A DNA stretch of 58,549 bases. Source: SVTX01 sp964526505 (GTDB lineage Bacteria; Bacillota; Clostridia; Oscillospirales; CAG-272). The stretch is from positions 1 through 58,549 of the forward strand of contig CAZGJC010000008.1 of assembly GCA_964526505.1 (NCBI GenBank), in the 5' to 3' direction. The notes beneath the pieces were generated by a model. The model saw nothing but the letters and a program-made list of their open reading frames with translations. It was not told the DNA's origin and did no database searches. Positions within the stretch are counted from its first letter, which is position 1, and each line of letters begins with the position of its first letter. This document shows, one piece after another, positions 17,249-25,670 of this stretch. A program made the translations under genes and the position numbers.

Positions 17249-20245
17249 TTATAAGTCTCCCGAGATAGTCGAAAAGTCCAACGCCCCGAGTAAACTGCGT
17301 AAACGAATGTTTACCGCTCCGAGATTTGTAATTTCATCTATCTTAATTTGTGTGTAAAGTTTGCCACAGCCCTCTAAAATCGATCTTACCTCGTCGGTTG
17401 TAATTGCGTCAATTCCGCAGCCGAAGGAAACAAGTTGTACAAGTTCCACGTCGGAGTTGTGCGTCGCATAATTTGCCGCCGCATAAAGCCTTGCGTGATA
17501 AGTCCATTGATTGAGAACCGAAACGTCGGGTGCGTCCGCAAGTTGGTATACACTGTCCTCGCTCACAACCGCAAAACCGAGTTTTGTGGCAAGTTTGTCA
17601 ATTCCGTGACCTATCTCCGGGTCTACGTGATACGGTCTTCCGGCAAGTATCATAATCCTCTTATTGTTTTCCCTTGCCCACTTGACGGTTCTCTCACCTT
17701 CCGTGCGTATGTCGCTCATCCAATTCTCATATGCTTCAAACGCAACTTTTATCGCATGCTTTATATCCGACTTTGTAAATCCGCCGTCCTTATCCTTGAA
17801 AATGCCGTAAAGTTCACTCGTAAGTTCTTTTTGGTCGTTAATGTTGAGATACGGATAAAGAAATTCAACTCCGCCGAGCGATTCCATATTTCCCGAAAGC
17901 AACTCCGAATAGTATGCCACAACGGGACAGTTGTAGTGATTGTCGCTTATGTTCTCATTTATGTTGTATGTAAGACAAGGATAGAATATCTTGTCAACTT
18001 TTTTCTCAATAAGCGTTTCAATATGACCGTGCATAATCTTTGCAGGATAGCACGCCGTGTCCGACGGGATGGAATACTGACCTTTTGTGTATATCTGCCT
18101 GCTTGAAAATCCCGAAAAAACAACTTTATAACCGAGTTCCCTGAATAGCGTATACCAAAGCGGTGCAAGTTCGTACATTCCGAGAGCCATCGGAAGACCG
18201 ATAACGCCTCTCGTCCCGTCTCCGGGAGCGTTGAACATTTCCTCAAACTTCTCTCTCTTGTACCTGTGCAAATTGGGTATAATCTCAATTTCCGCCGTAC
18301 CCTCATTGAGTTTTCCGCCACGCTCACACTTGTTTCCGGAAACGTATCTTTCTTTTCCGCCGAAAATATTTATAGTCAATTGACAGTTGTTTCCGCAACC
18401 GTGGCAAGACGCCGCTTTTGACGTGTGCGAAAATTCCTTTAATTGCTCGTAAGTCAGAAGTTGCGGATGCTCACGTCTCATACTCTTAGCATATAACGCC
18501 GCGCCGTAAGCACCCATAAGACCTGCAATCGAAGGTCTTATAACATTGCGTCCGAGTTCGTTTTCAAACGCTTTAAGTACTGCGTCATTGTAGAACGTTC
18601 CGCCTTGTACGACAATTTCTTTTCCGAGTTCGTCAACAGACGTCGCTCTTATAACTTTGTATATCGCATTTTTAACAACACTTGTCGAAAGACCTGCCGA
18701 TATATCGCCTACGCTTGCTCCGTCCTTTTGTGCTTGCTTTACGGACGAATTCATAAATACGGTACATCTTGAACCCAAATCAACGGGTGACTTGGCAAAC
18801 AAACCGAGTTTTGAAAACTCCTCTATGCCATACCCCATTGACTTTGCGAAAGTTTCGATAAACGAACCGCAACCGGATGAGCAAGCCTCGTTGAGCATTA
18901 TGCTGTCAATGGCACCGTTTTTAACTCTGAAACATTTAATGTCCTGTCCGCCTATATCGAGAATAAAATCCACGTTCGGATTAAAATGATGTGCCGCCGT
19001 GAAGTGAGCCATCGTCTCAACCAGACCGAAATCCACGTGAAAAGCATGCTTTATAAGTTCTTCACCGTATCCCGTGACAGCGGAAGACACAATTTCAATG
19101 TTGTCTTCGCATATTTTGTAAATTTCTTCAAGTTGTTCTTTAACTATCTGAACAGGATTTCCCCTGTTTGAATCGTAAAATGAGTATAAAATCTCACCGC
19201 TCTCGCCTATAAGAACAAGTTTTGTGGTTGTGGAACCGCAATCTATTCCGAGATATGCATATCTGTTTTTGTAATCTTTCGGATAAACGCTCGGCACACT
19301 TGCACGTGCGTGTCTCTCCTTGAACGTATCGTATTCTGCTTGATTTTCAAATAAAGGCTTGCCGTGTGCGGTTTCGATTTTTTCGTGTAAACTGCTCTCT
19401 ATTCTCGCCTCAATTTCGTCAATTTTAAAAGAAGTTGACTGCTTTGAAGCGTAAATACCAGCACCTATCGCAACCGAAAGCCTTCCGTATTCGGGGAAAA
19501 TCGCATTGTCGTCGTCAAGTTTAAGTGCATCCTTGAATGCACGTCTGAGTCCTTTGCAGTAATACAGCGGACCTCCCAAAAACATTACTTTTCCGTCTAT
19601 CTTTCTTCCCTGTGCAAGTCCCGATATCGTCTGATTTGCAACAGCCGTATATATGGATGCGGCAATATTTGACTTTGCCGCTCCCTGATTGAGCAGGGGT
19701 TGAATATCCGTTTTCGCAAAAACTCCGCATCTTGACGCAATGGGGTAAATTTTTGTGGCTTGTAGACTGATTTCATCCATCTCGCCAACGGAAATATCAA
19801 GCAAAGTCGCCATCTGATCGATAAACGCTCCCGTACCGCCGGCACAAGTGCCGTTCATACGCTCGTCCATACCGCCATTGAAAAATATTACTTTTGCGTC
19901 CTCTCCTCCGAGTTCTATAACAACGCTCGTATCGGGTTCAAGTTTTTTTACGGTTTCACCGGTTGCAAAAACTTCTTGTACGAAAGGAATACTTGAAGCT
20001 CTCGCCATACCGAGACCGGCAGAACCGGAAATCGCAACGTATACGTCGTCGTCACCCACAAAATCCTTAACTCTGCGTATAAGTTCGAGTGCCTTCGGAC
20101 GAACCTGTGAAAAATGCCTTTCATAGCAATCATATACAAGTCGATTGTTTTTTATTACGGCAATTTTCGCCGTTGTCGACCCGATATCTATACCTATAAC
20201 CGTTTTTCCGCTTGTATCCACGCACATCTTTTCCATATCCGACAC
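17249..20245 (-). CDS. Acyl-CoA dehydratase activase, duplicated ASKHA plus DUF2229 fusion
   Basis: The 998-residue protein fuses two BcrAD/BadFG ATPase domains and a dehydratase-like C-terminal domain. ASKHA phosphate loops are DIGSTTAK near residue 20 and DCGSTTTK near 335. Each is followed by a cluster cysteine motif (NGTCAGGTGAF and NEACSSGCGSF). A Cys-rich segment (CHGCGNNCQ) precedes the DUF2229 region GVIGLPMALGMYE with SDTACYPAK and FYPCLTYN. GTG 20245 is preferred because AAAGGTGG (20260-20253) is 7 bases upstream; ATG 20236 is an alternative. It is the first gene of a four-gene operon. Confidence 0.9.
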   Translation of the reverse strand: MSDMEKMCVDTSGKTVIGIDIGSTTAKIAVIKNNRLVYDCYERHFSQVRPKALELIRRVKDFVGDDDVYVAISGSAGLGMARASSIPFVQEVFATGETVKKLEPDTSVVIELGGEDAKVIFFNGGMDERMNGTCAGGTGAFIDQMATLLDISVGEMDEISLQATKIYPIASRCGVFAKTDIQPLLNQGAAKSNIAASIYTAVANQTISGLAQGRKIDGKVMFLGGPLYYCKGLRRAFKDALKLDDDNAIFPEYGRLSVAIGAGIYASKQSTSFKIDEIEARIESSLHEKIETAHGKPLFENQAEYDTFKERHARASVPSVYPKDYKNRYAYLGIDCGSTTTKLVLIGESGEILYSFYDSNRGNPVQIVKEQLEEIYKICEDNIEIVSSAVTGYGEELIKHAFHVDFGLVETMAHFTAAHHFNPNVDFILDIGGQDIKCFRVKNGAIDSIMLNEACSSGCGSFIETFAKSMGYGIEEFSKLGLFAKSPVDLGSRCTVFMNSSVKQAQKDGASVGDISAGLSTSVVKNAIYKVIRATSVDELGKEIVVQGGTFYNDAVLKAFENELGRNVIRPSIAGLMGAYGAALYAKSMRREHPQLLTYEQLKEFSHTSKAASCHGCGNNCQLTINIFGGKERYVSGNKCERGGKLNEGTAEIEIIPNLHRYKREKFEEMFNAPGDGTRGVIGLPMALGMYELAPLWYTLFRELGYKVVFSGFSSRQIYTKGQYSIPSDTACYPAKIMHGHIETLIEKKVDKIFYPCLTYNINENISDNHYNCPVVAYYSELLSGNMESLGGVEFLYPYLNINDQKELTSELYGIFKDKDGGFTKSDIKHAIKVAFEAYENWMSDIRTEGERTVKWARENNKRIMILAGRPYHVDPEIGHGIDKLATKLGFAVVSEDSVYQLADAPDVSVLNQWTYHARLYAAANYATHNSDVELVQLVSFGCGIDAITTDEVRSILEGCGKLYTQIKIDEITNLGAVNIRLRSLLGALDFSTISGDL

Positions 20246-20387
20246 GTCGCTACCACCTTTCAAAAAAAGAGAAAGAAAGACCACACGGTACAATTTTTCC
20301 GTGTTCTGAATTTCAAAATCAAGCCATAAGACTTGATATATATAATAAATTACACTTTCTACCTCATAATATGATACACCAAAAACA

Positions 20388-20402
20388 TTAACACGGTGTT
20401 AA
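20388..20402. promoter_or_regulatory. Perfect palindrome upstream of the activase operon
   Basis: TTAACAC-G-GTGTTAA is a 15-base perfect dyad about 145 bases before the activase start, in the only long non-coding gap of this operon. It may be the operator of the activase promoter. No regulator can be named. Confidence 0.5.
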
Positions 20403-20455
20403 CTCTCTCCTTGCAATTATGGAGTTTTTATGAATTTAAAGTGTTTTTTTACAGA

Positions 20456-20488
20456 AAAAGACTTGAAGCATAACACTTCAAGTCTTTT
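20456..20488 (-). terminator. Terminator after the envelope protein gene
   Basis: A 13-bp stem (20456-20468 with 20476-20488) around a 7-base loop is followed on minus by TTTTTCTG. It ends the S41-greA-envelope protein unit. Confidence 0.88.
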
Positions 20489-20493
20489 GTAAT

Positions 20494-21216
20494 TTATCCG
20501 AAATTAACTATTGCCTTAAAATATTCCATCATTTGCTCATAGGTATCCGATTTTGAACTTTCGCCGTAAATGTAAGGCTTTGTAAGACAAACGTATGTGT
20601 CCTCGGGTAACGCTTTGAATGCGTCTATTTCATATATAGGCAAATCTTTTAAGCGAACCGCATATCCGTCGTCAGTCACGCCCTCGGGTAACTCTTCTCC
20701 GAAAATGTCGCTCATGCTTTGTAGCCTGTTGTGCGTTTTGAGATTATCGAATAAATATCCGCTTATGAAATATATCGAACATTCTCCGGCATTTAAATAA
20801 TCGTCGTAATTGCTCCTGTTGGTTGAATTTTGCGAAAGGTCTATATCTCCTCCGAGCGACGCTATTTCGTCCTCGGAATAAATCGAGTAAGTTTGGAACT
20901 TCACAATTTTCTTTCCGTCACCACTGTAATCCTCGGGAAGTATTTTCGCAAGTTCCGCTTTTATCTCTTCGCTTTGATTTGGAGAAACGTATGCAGGACC
21001 CGCAAACGTAACCGCTACGTCGTTCTGCTCACGTGAAAAAATCTGCACAACTCCGATAATAAACACAATCAGAAAAAATGCACCGATTATAACGGGCCAC
21101 TTGTAGTGAAACCAAAAATTATCAAGTTTGGTTAAAAACTTGTTTTTGGAAACAATGTCAACGCCGTCGCCGTCAATCTTTTCATCGGTAATATTTAAAT
21201 CTTTTTGCTCGTTCAT
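20494..21216 (-). CDS. Conserved clostridial single-pass membrane protein, function unknown
   Basis: The 240-residue protein has a short acidic cytosolic head, an amphipathic FWFHYKWP segment, one membrane helix (about 41-62) and an extracytoplasmic domain of about 170 residues rich in Tyr, Asp and Ser. I recognise the FWxHYKWP plus helix arrangement as common among clostridial hypotheticals but cannot assign a family function. It follows greA by 20 bases and probably shares its transcript. Confidence 0.72.
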   Translation of the reverse strand: MNEQKDLNITDEKIDGDGVDIVSKNKFLTKLDNFWFHYKWPVIIGAFFLIVFIIGVVQIFSREQNDVAVTFAGPAYVSPNQSEEIKAELAKILPEDYSGDGKKIVKFQTYSIYSEDEIASLGGDIDLSQNSTNRSNYDDYLNAGECSIYFISGYLFDNLKTHNRLQSMSDIFGEELPEGVTDDGYAVRLKDLPIYEIDAFKALPEDTYVCLTKPYIYGESSKSDTYEQMMEYFKAIVNFG

Positions 21217-21236
21217 ATTCAGAAATTCCCAAGCAA

Positions 21237-21728
21237 TCAGTTATCGTTTTTCGATGATCTGTGTACGTCCAAAATTTTGAGTTCGTATGCTCCGGCAGGC
21301 GTTTCCGCATATACGGTGTCCCCTGCACGAGATCCCATCAATGCACTTCCGATAGGCGAGCGGTCGGAAATTTTTCCTTCAAGAGGATTAACCTCGTTGG
21401 AACCGACAATACTGTAAGTTATCTCTTCTTCGTCTTCGGGGTCAAAAACAACAACCGTAGAACCGAGAGACACAACTTCCGTATCTATTTTGGACTCATC
21501 CACAACAAGTGCGTTTTCAATAAGTGCTTCGAGTTCTTTGATTCTTGCTTCGTTTTCGGCTTGCTGATTTCTTGCCTCGTCATATTCGGAGTTTTCCGAA
21601 AGGTCGCCGAAAGATTTCGCAACCGCAATAGCCTCTTTTATCTCTTCTCTCGTCACCGATATGCGACGGTCAAGTTCATCCGTAAGAACCTTGTAACCCT
21701 CAGGTGTATATAACTGCTTCTCTGCCAT
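21237..21728 (-). CDS. greA: Transcription elongation factor GreA
   Basis: GreA rescues backtracked RNA polymerase by stimulating transcript cleavage. The N-terminal coiled coil carries the tip motif DLSENSEYDEAR with the functional acidic residues, and the C-terminal FKBP-like domain has YSIVGSNE and ISDRSPIGSALMG. Length (163) is typical. AAGGAGAA precedes the ATG at 21728. Confidence 0.96.
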   Translation of the reverse strand: MAEKQLYTPEGYKVLTDELDRRISVTREEIKEAIAVAKSFGDLSENSEYDEARNQQAENEARIKELEALIENALVVDESKIDTEVVSLGSTVVVFDPEDEEEITYSIVGSNEVNPLEGKISDRSPIGSALMGSRAGDTVYAETPAGAYELKILDVHRSSKNDN

Positions 21729-21774
21729 AATAAGTTCTCCTTAAAAATAATGTTTTATTTTCAGCCACACGGCT

Positions 21775-23331
21775 TTATTTCGTTTTTCCAATTGCCGTCT
21801 GCAATTGATTGTCTTTCTCGTGGGGAATCGCTCCCTGAGCAAACGTTCCGACCTCATCATCCCAAGCCACTTCTATATCGGGGGTAATTCCCGTTCCGTG
21901 ATAAGACGTGTGACTTTTTGAAAAATACATATGCGTCGTAAGTTTCAATGCACCCGACATGCCAAATGATTTAAGCCTGTAAGTTTTCTGTAAGCAACCT
22001 TTTCCGTACGTTGTGGTTCCCACTATATTTCCAAGACCGTAATCTCTTACCGTTGCGGTGAATAACTCTGCCGCACTTGCGGTATTTTCATTTACAAGTA
22101 CGGAAAATTCCAATCCCTTATATTTACCTATGTCTTCTTTCTTGACGCTGAAATAATCGTTTGAACGAGCCACGGCAGTGTACTTTGAAGACACGTTGCC
22201 ACTTTTGTCCTCAACCGTCATTATCAAATCCCCCTCGTCAAGAAAATACGTAAGCACGGCAACCACCGTCTCCGCATATCCGCCGGGATTGTTTCTCAAA
22301 TCAATGACAAAATACTTGCAACCACTGTCACGAAGTGTGTCAACGGCATTGCAAAATTGAGTCGGCGTCGCATAATCGAAATTGGTAATACCGATAATTC
22401 CCACCTGTGCATCAGTGTCGCATACACAACCCGTGACCGAATTTTTCGTTATCGCTTTTCTTTCAATCTTAAAATCCAAAGATTCAGCGTCGCCCGCCTC
22501 GGAAATCCTTTGCACGGTAAATTCAGCAAAACTTCCCTCTTCACCGGCAAGCATATTCACGGCAGTTGCATATCCGAGACTCTCAACGCTTTTGGCGTTG
22601 TTCTCGATTCCTATATGCGTTATCATATCTCCTGCGAGCAAACCGGCACTCTGTGCGGGAGAATTGTCGTAAATCGAAACAATATTTATAACGGTAATCT
22701 CTGCCCCGTCAATTGTCGTTTTTCCCTGCGATATCGTAACACCTATTCCGACAAATTGACCTGCCATATCTCTGTCTAACGCTTCGAGTTCTTCGTCCGT
22801 GTAATATTCCGCATAAATATCACCTGTAAAATCTATATATGCGTCAAGCAAATGCTCGCCGAGTGCCTTTTCGTCGACAATGCCATCATAAGAATATTGA
22901 CGGAAAAATTCATCAAGTTTCGCAAGGTCGCTGACGTAAGGCGGGTCTTTGTCGTCCATACTGCCCGTCATGGTTCTCGCACATATTCCAAACGTGATCA
23001 TAACACAAAACAGACCAACCACTACCGCCAACACAATTGCGGTTCCGAGCGATATATGCTTTGCCTTTTTCTCTTTTATAACCGTCGGAATAAACGTGCT
23101 TACCCCCTCGGGCAGAATAAGTTCATACCCTCCGCACGTAAGTGCGTATGACAGTTTTCTTTCGAGTTCATCTTTTGAGATTGATTTTTCATCAACCGTA
23201 ATTCTGATGCTTGAAGTTTTCATTGAAACTTCAACGTCAATCGTATCAATGCAGGACTTAACAATGGAGATAACTCTTCCCTCATCCTCAACTGTTTTGA
23301 TTTGAGAGACGGTGTAGATATATTTTTCCAT
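21775..23331 (-). CDS. S41 C-terminal-processing peptidase with HMA-like N-terminal domain
   Basis: The 518-residue protein has a cytosolic N-terminal domain (1-75), a membrane helix (about 95-118), a PDZ domain and an S41 protease domain. The serine-lysine dyad is intact: Ser in NTASAAELF and Lys in YGKGCLQ; the GITPDIEV end is typical. CtpA/CtpB-type enzymes cleave extracytoplasmic proteins. The N-terminal domain has a beta-alpha-beta-beta-alpha-beta pattern ending in GGYELI, like heavy-metal-associated domains, but without the CxxC metal site. That fusion is unusual for S41 enzymes. The gene is 46 bases upstream of greA. Confidence 0.9.
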   Translation of the reverse strand: MEKYIYTVSQIKTVEDEGRVISIVKSCIDTIDVEVSMKTSSIRITVDEKSISKDELERKLSYALTCGGYELILPEGVSTFIPTVIKEKKAKHISLGTAIVLAVVVGLFCVMITFGICARTMTGSMDDKDPPYVSDLAKLDEFFRQYSYDGIVDEKALGEHLLDAYIDFTGDIYAEYYTDEELEALDRDMAGQFVGIGVTISQGKTTIDGAEITVINIVSIYDNSPAQSAGLLAGDMITHIGIENNAKSVESLGYATAVNMLAGEEGSFAEFTVQRISEAGDAESLDFKIERKAITKNSVTGCVCDTDAQVGIIGITNFDYATPTQFCNAVDTLRDSGCKYFVIDLRNNPGGYAETVVAVLTYFLDEGDLIMTVEDKSGNVSSKYTAVARSNDYFSVKKEDIGKYKGLEFSVLVNENTASAAELFTATVRDYGLGNIVGTTTYGKGCLQKTYRLKSFGMSGALKLTTHMYFSKSHTSYHGTGITPDIEVAWDDEVGTFAQGAIPHEKDNQLQTAIGKTK

Positions 23332-23369
23332 TAAATCACCAAACCTTAAAATAAAAATCTCAACTACAA

Positions 23370-23412
23370 TATCAAGCGAAACGTCCGAATACCGAGAACG
23401 CTTCGCTTGATA
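23370..23412 (-). terminator. Hairpin after the CdaR-type regulator
   Basis: A 14-bp stem (23370-23383 with 23399-23412, one G-U pair) and a 15-base loop lie between the regulator and the S41 gene. The downstream T-run on minus (GAGATTTTTATTTT) starts about 10 bases beyond the stem, so it may be a weak terminator. Confidence 0.6.
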
Positions 23413-23458
23413 AAGTCAGGCAAGAACATTGCCTATATTATGTTTTGCGTGTTTAAAA

Positions 23459-24544
23459 TCAATACTTTGCAGGCTTTGAAGAAAGATACTTCTTAACCAT
23501 AAGTGCAACCTTGAAAGTAATTGCATGTTCGAACTCACGGAGATCAAGACCTGTAATTTTGCGTATCTTTTCAAGTCTGTAAACAAGTGTATTTCTATGT
23601 ACGAAAAGTTTTCTTGACGTTTCCGATACGTTAAGATTGTTCTCAAAGAAACACTGAATAGTCATAAGAGTTTCACGGTCGAGAGATTCAAGACTTCCTT
23701 TCTTGAACACTTCTTGAAGGAACATTTCGCAAAGCGTTGTGGGAAGTTGGTATATAAGACGACCGATTCCGAGATTTTCGTAACTGATAATGTTCTTCTC
23801 TGTTTCGAATACCTTTCCGACTTCAAGTGCAACCTGTGCTTCCTTGTACGCACGTGCAAGGTCTTTGAGATTGTCAACTATGCTGGACACACCGATATTG
23901 ACTTTCGTGTAAAATTCGGAAGAAAGCGTGTCGTAAATGTTGGTTGCTATCTTCTCAATGTCTTTTGCGTCTGTACCCTGCTTTACGTCCTTAACAAGAA
24001 CTATGTCGTGTTCGCCTACGCTGATAACGTAGTCTTTCGACTTATCGGGGAACATATTTTGAAGCATTTCAAAAGGCATAACGTCTGTCTTGCCGGAGAA
24101 TTTGATAAGGAATACAATTCTGAGTTCATCGGAATTAAAATGAAGTTCCTTGGACTTGATGTATATGTCACTGGGAAGAATGTTGTCAAGTATAATATTC
24201 TTGATAAACGATCCCTTGTCGTACTTTTCATCGTAAAGGTTTTTAATGTTGCTCAAAGACACCGCAAGAAGTTTGGACATCTTCTCCGCCATCTTGTCTT
24301 CGCCTTCCATAAATACGATGTATTCGGTTTTTGTTCCCACAACGATAGGACGGTATGTGTAACCGCCGGATACAATGTGTCCCGAAGAATATGTGAGTTC
24401 ATCACGAATTCCCTGTCTTACTTCGCCTATTTTTACAAGTTCGGAGCAAGCAACGATAACACCGTTTTCATCTATAACGCCGATAACACGGTCAACTGCG
24501 GTTTTCATTTGATGAATTACGTTTTGGAACAATCTGTTTGACAT
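23459..24544 (-). CDS. CdaR/PucR family transcriptional regulator
   Basis: The 361-residue protein ends in the PucR-type HTH: CFFENNLNVSETSRKLFVHR followed by NTLVYRLEKIRKITGLDL (about 310-348), which binds DNA. The middle (about 130-290) is the GGDEF-like domain of this family, and the N-terminal part (DRVIGVIDENGVIVACSE) resembles the sugar-diacid recognition domain. Family members respond to sugar acids, purines or amino acids. A uronate operon lies 25 kb away, but no direct link is visible. It has a GAAAGGAA site before ATG 24544. Confidence 0.85.
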   Translation of the reverse strand: MSNRLFQNVIHQMKTAVDRVIGVIDENGVIVACSELVKIGEVRQGIRDELTYSSGHIVSGGYTYRPIVVGTKTEYIVFMEGEDKMAEKMSKLLAVSLSNIKNLYDEKYDKGSFIKNIILDNILPSDIYIKSKELHFNSDELRIVFLIKFSGKTDVMPFEMLQNMFPDKSKDYVISVGEHDIVLVKDVKQGTDAKDIEKIATNIYDTLSSEFYTKVNIGVSSIVDNLKDLARAYKEAQVALEVGKVFETEKNIISYENLGIGRLIYQLPTTLCEMFLQEVFKKGSLESLDRETLMTIQCFFENNLNVSETSRKLFVHRNTLVYRLEKIRKITGLDLREFEHAITFKVALMVKKYLSSKPAKY

Positions 24545-24610
24545 AAAAATTCCTTTCTCGGCATATGTAAAGGGTATGCCTTTGGTTTTGTAGTATTGTT
24601 TTTTAAACTG

Positions 24611-25360
24611 TTAAAGTTCGGACTCGTAAACTATACATCCGAGTACAAATCCCGATGCGGTCTCTGTCCTCAATATTCTTTTACCAAGTCCTGTAAGCGT
24701 AAAACCACGCTCTTTTGCACGTTCGACTTCCGCCTGCGAAAAACCGCCCTCACTTCCGATAACTATCGAAATTTCAGGTTCGCCGTTGCAGTCATAAGAC
24801 GAAATCTCACGCCTGAGTACCTCCCTTAAAGGTCTCGTACCGTCGCCCTCATAGCAAAAAAGTTTAATATCCGCATGTTCGGCTTCATCAAGCATCCTTT
24901 CAAATGATACAGTGGGATTTACCTGCGGTATAATACCCCTGCCGGATTGTTTTGAAGCTTCAAGTGCTATTCTCTGCCTGCGTAACAGTTTTTTTTCATC
25001 CGTTTTGCTTTCCTTGACAATGCAACGCTCGCTTTCAAAAGTCGTCACGGAATAAACTCCGCATTCAACGGCTTTTTGAATAACGAAGTCGAGTTTGTCA
25101 CCTTTCGGAATTGCCTGATATAAATACGCACGGAAATTCGGTTCGGTGTCGGACTTTTTCTCCGATAATACCTTAGCCGTCACACACTCTTCGGAAAAAC
25201 GTTCAAGCACACATTCATACTCAAATCCCTGCATATCGGCAACGGTGATTTTCTCCCCCACAGCCATTCGCAAAGAACGTGATATGTGGCGTGCGTCGTC
25301 ACCGACAATATGCACAACACCGTCGTATATTTGATTTTGTCTTACAAAAAAACGAGGCAT
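24611..25360 (-). CDS. rsmE: 16S rRNA (uracil-1498-N3)-methyltransferase RsmE
   Basis: The 249-residue product has a PUA-like N-terminal domain (MPRFFVRQN, DARHISRSLRM) and the SPOUT knot with VIGSEGGFSQAEVE and LGKRILRTETA, which binds AdoMet. It methylates U1498 in 16S rRNA. ATG 25360 has TTGGAGAG upstream; a longer reading frame to 25432 starts close to the promoter and lacks a ribosome site. Confidence 0.94.
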   Translation of the reverse strand: MPRFFVRQNQIYDGVVHIVGDDARHISRSLRMAVGEKITVADMQGFEYECVLERFSEECVTAKVLSEKKSDTEPNFRAYLYQAIPKGDKLDFVIQKAVECGVYSVTTFESERCIVKESKTDEKKLLRRQRIALEASKQSGRGIIPQVNPTVSFERMLDEAEHADIKLFCYEGDGTRPLREVLRREISSYDCNGEPEISIVIGSEGGFSQAEVERAKERGFTLTGLGKRILRTETASGFVLGCIVYESEL

Positions 25361-25457
25361 ATTACTCTCCAAAAAATTGATAAAAACCTTACGCCATATG
25401 GTTTTATTGGGCATTTTCGACAAGCAAAGCATACTTCGCCATCACAAAATATAATTT

Positions 25458-25486
25458 ATTATATTACAAAGTCGCCAATTTGTCAA
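25458..25486 (-). promoter_or_regulatory. Consensus promoter of rsmE
   Basis: On minus, TTGACA (25486-25481), 17 bases, TATAAT (25463-25458): a perfect sigma-A promoter about 100 bases before the rsmE start. Confidence 0.88.
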
Positions 25487-25613
25487 CCACTTTTTTGTAA
25501 AAAAATACAAACAACCTCACATTATTTACAATTTATTTCAAATTCAACTCTTTCATAAAGTCAAATCAAACAAACCGTCTATTTAAAAAACAAAAACCTC
25601 ATTTGTCCATTAT

Positions 25614-25654
25614 GGAAAAAATCACCAAACTTTAAAAAGTCGGTGATTTTTTCC
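25614..25654 (-). terminator. Terminator of the Na+ decarboxylase operon
   Basis: GGAAAAAATCACC (25614-25626) pairs with GGTGATTTTTTCC (25642-25654). The stem lies 17 bases after oadA and carries its own T-run on minus. Confidence 0.85.
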
Positions 25655-25670
25655 TTAAATCGCTATTAGT

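Noticed and set aside
20388..20402. Rex redox repressor site
   Set aside because: Rex boxes are TTGTTAA-N4-TTAACAA-like with outward TTG ends; this dyad has the opposite half-site order.
23714..24541. Plus-strand reading frame of 275 codons opposite the CdaR-type regulator
   Set aside because: Composition is Cys/Phe/Val-rich like other antisense shadows here, and the minus-strand regulator is fully supported.
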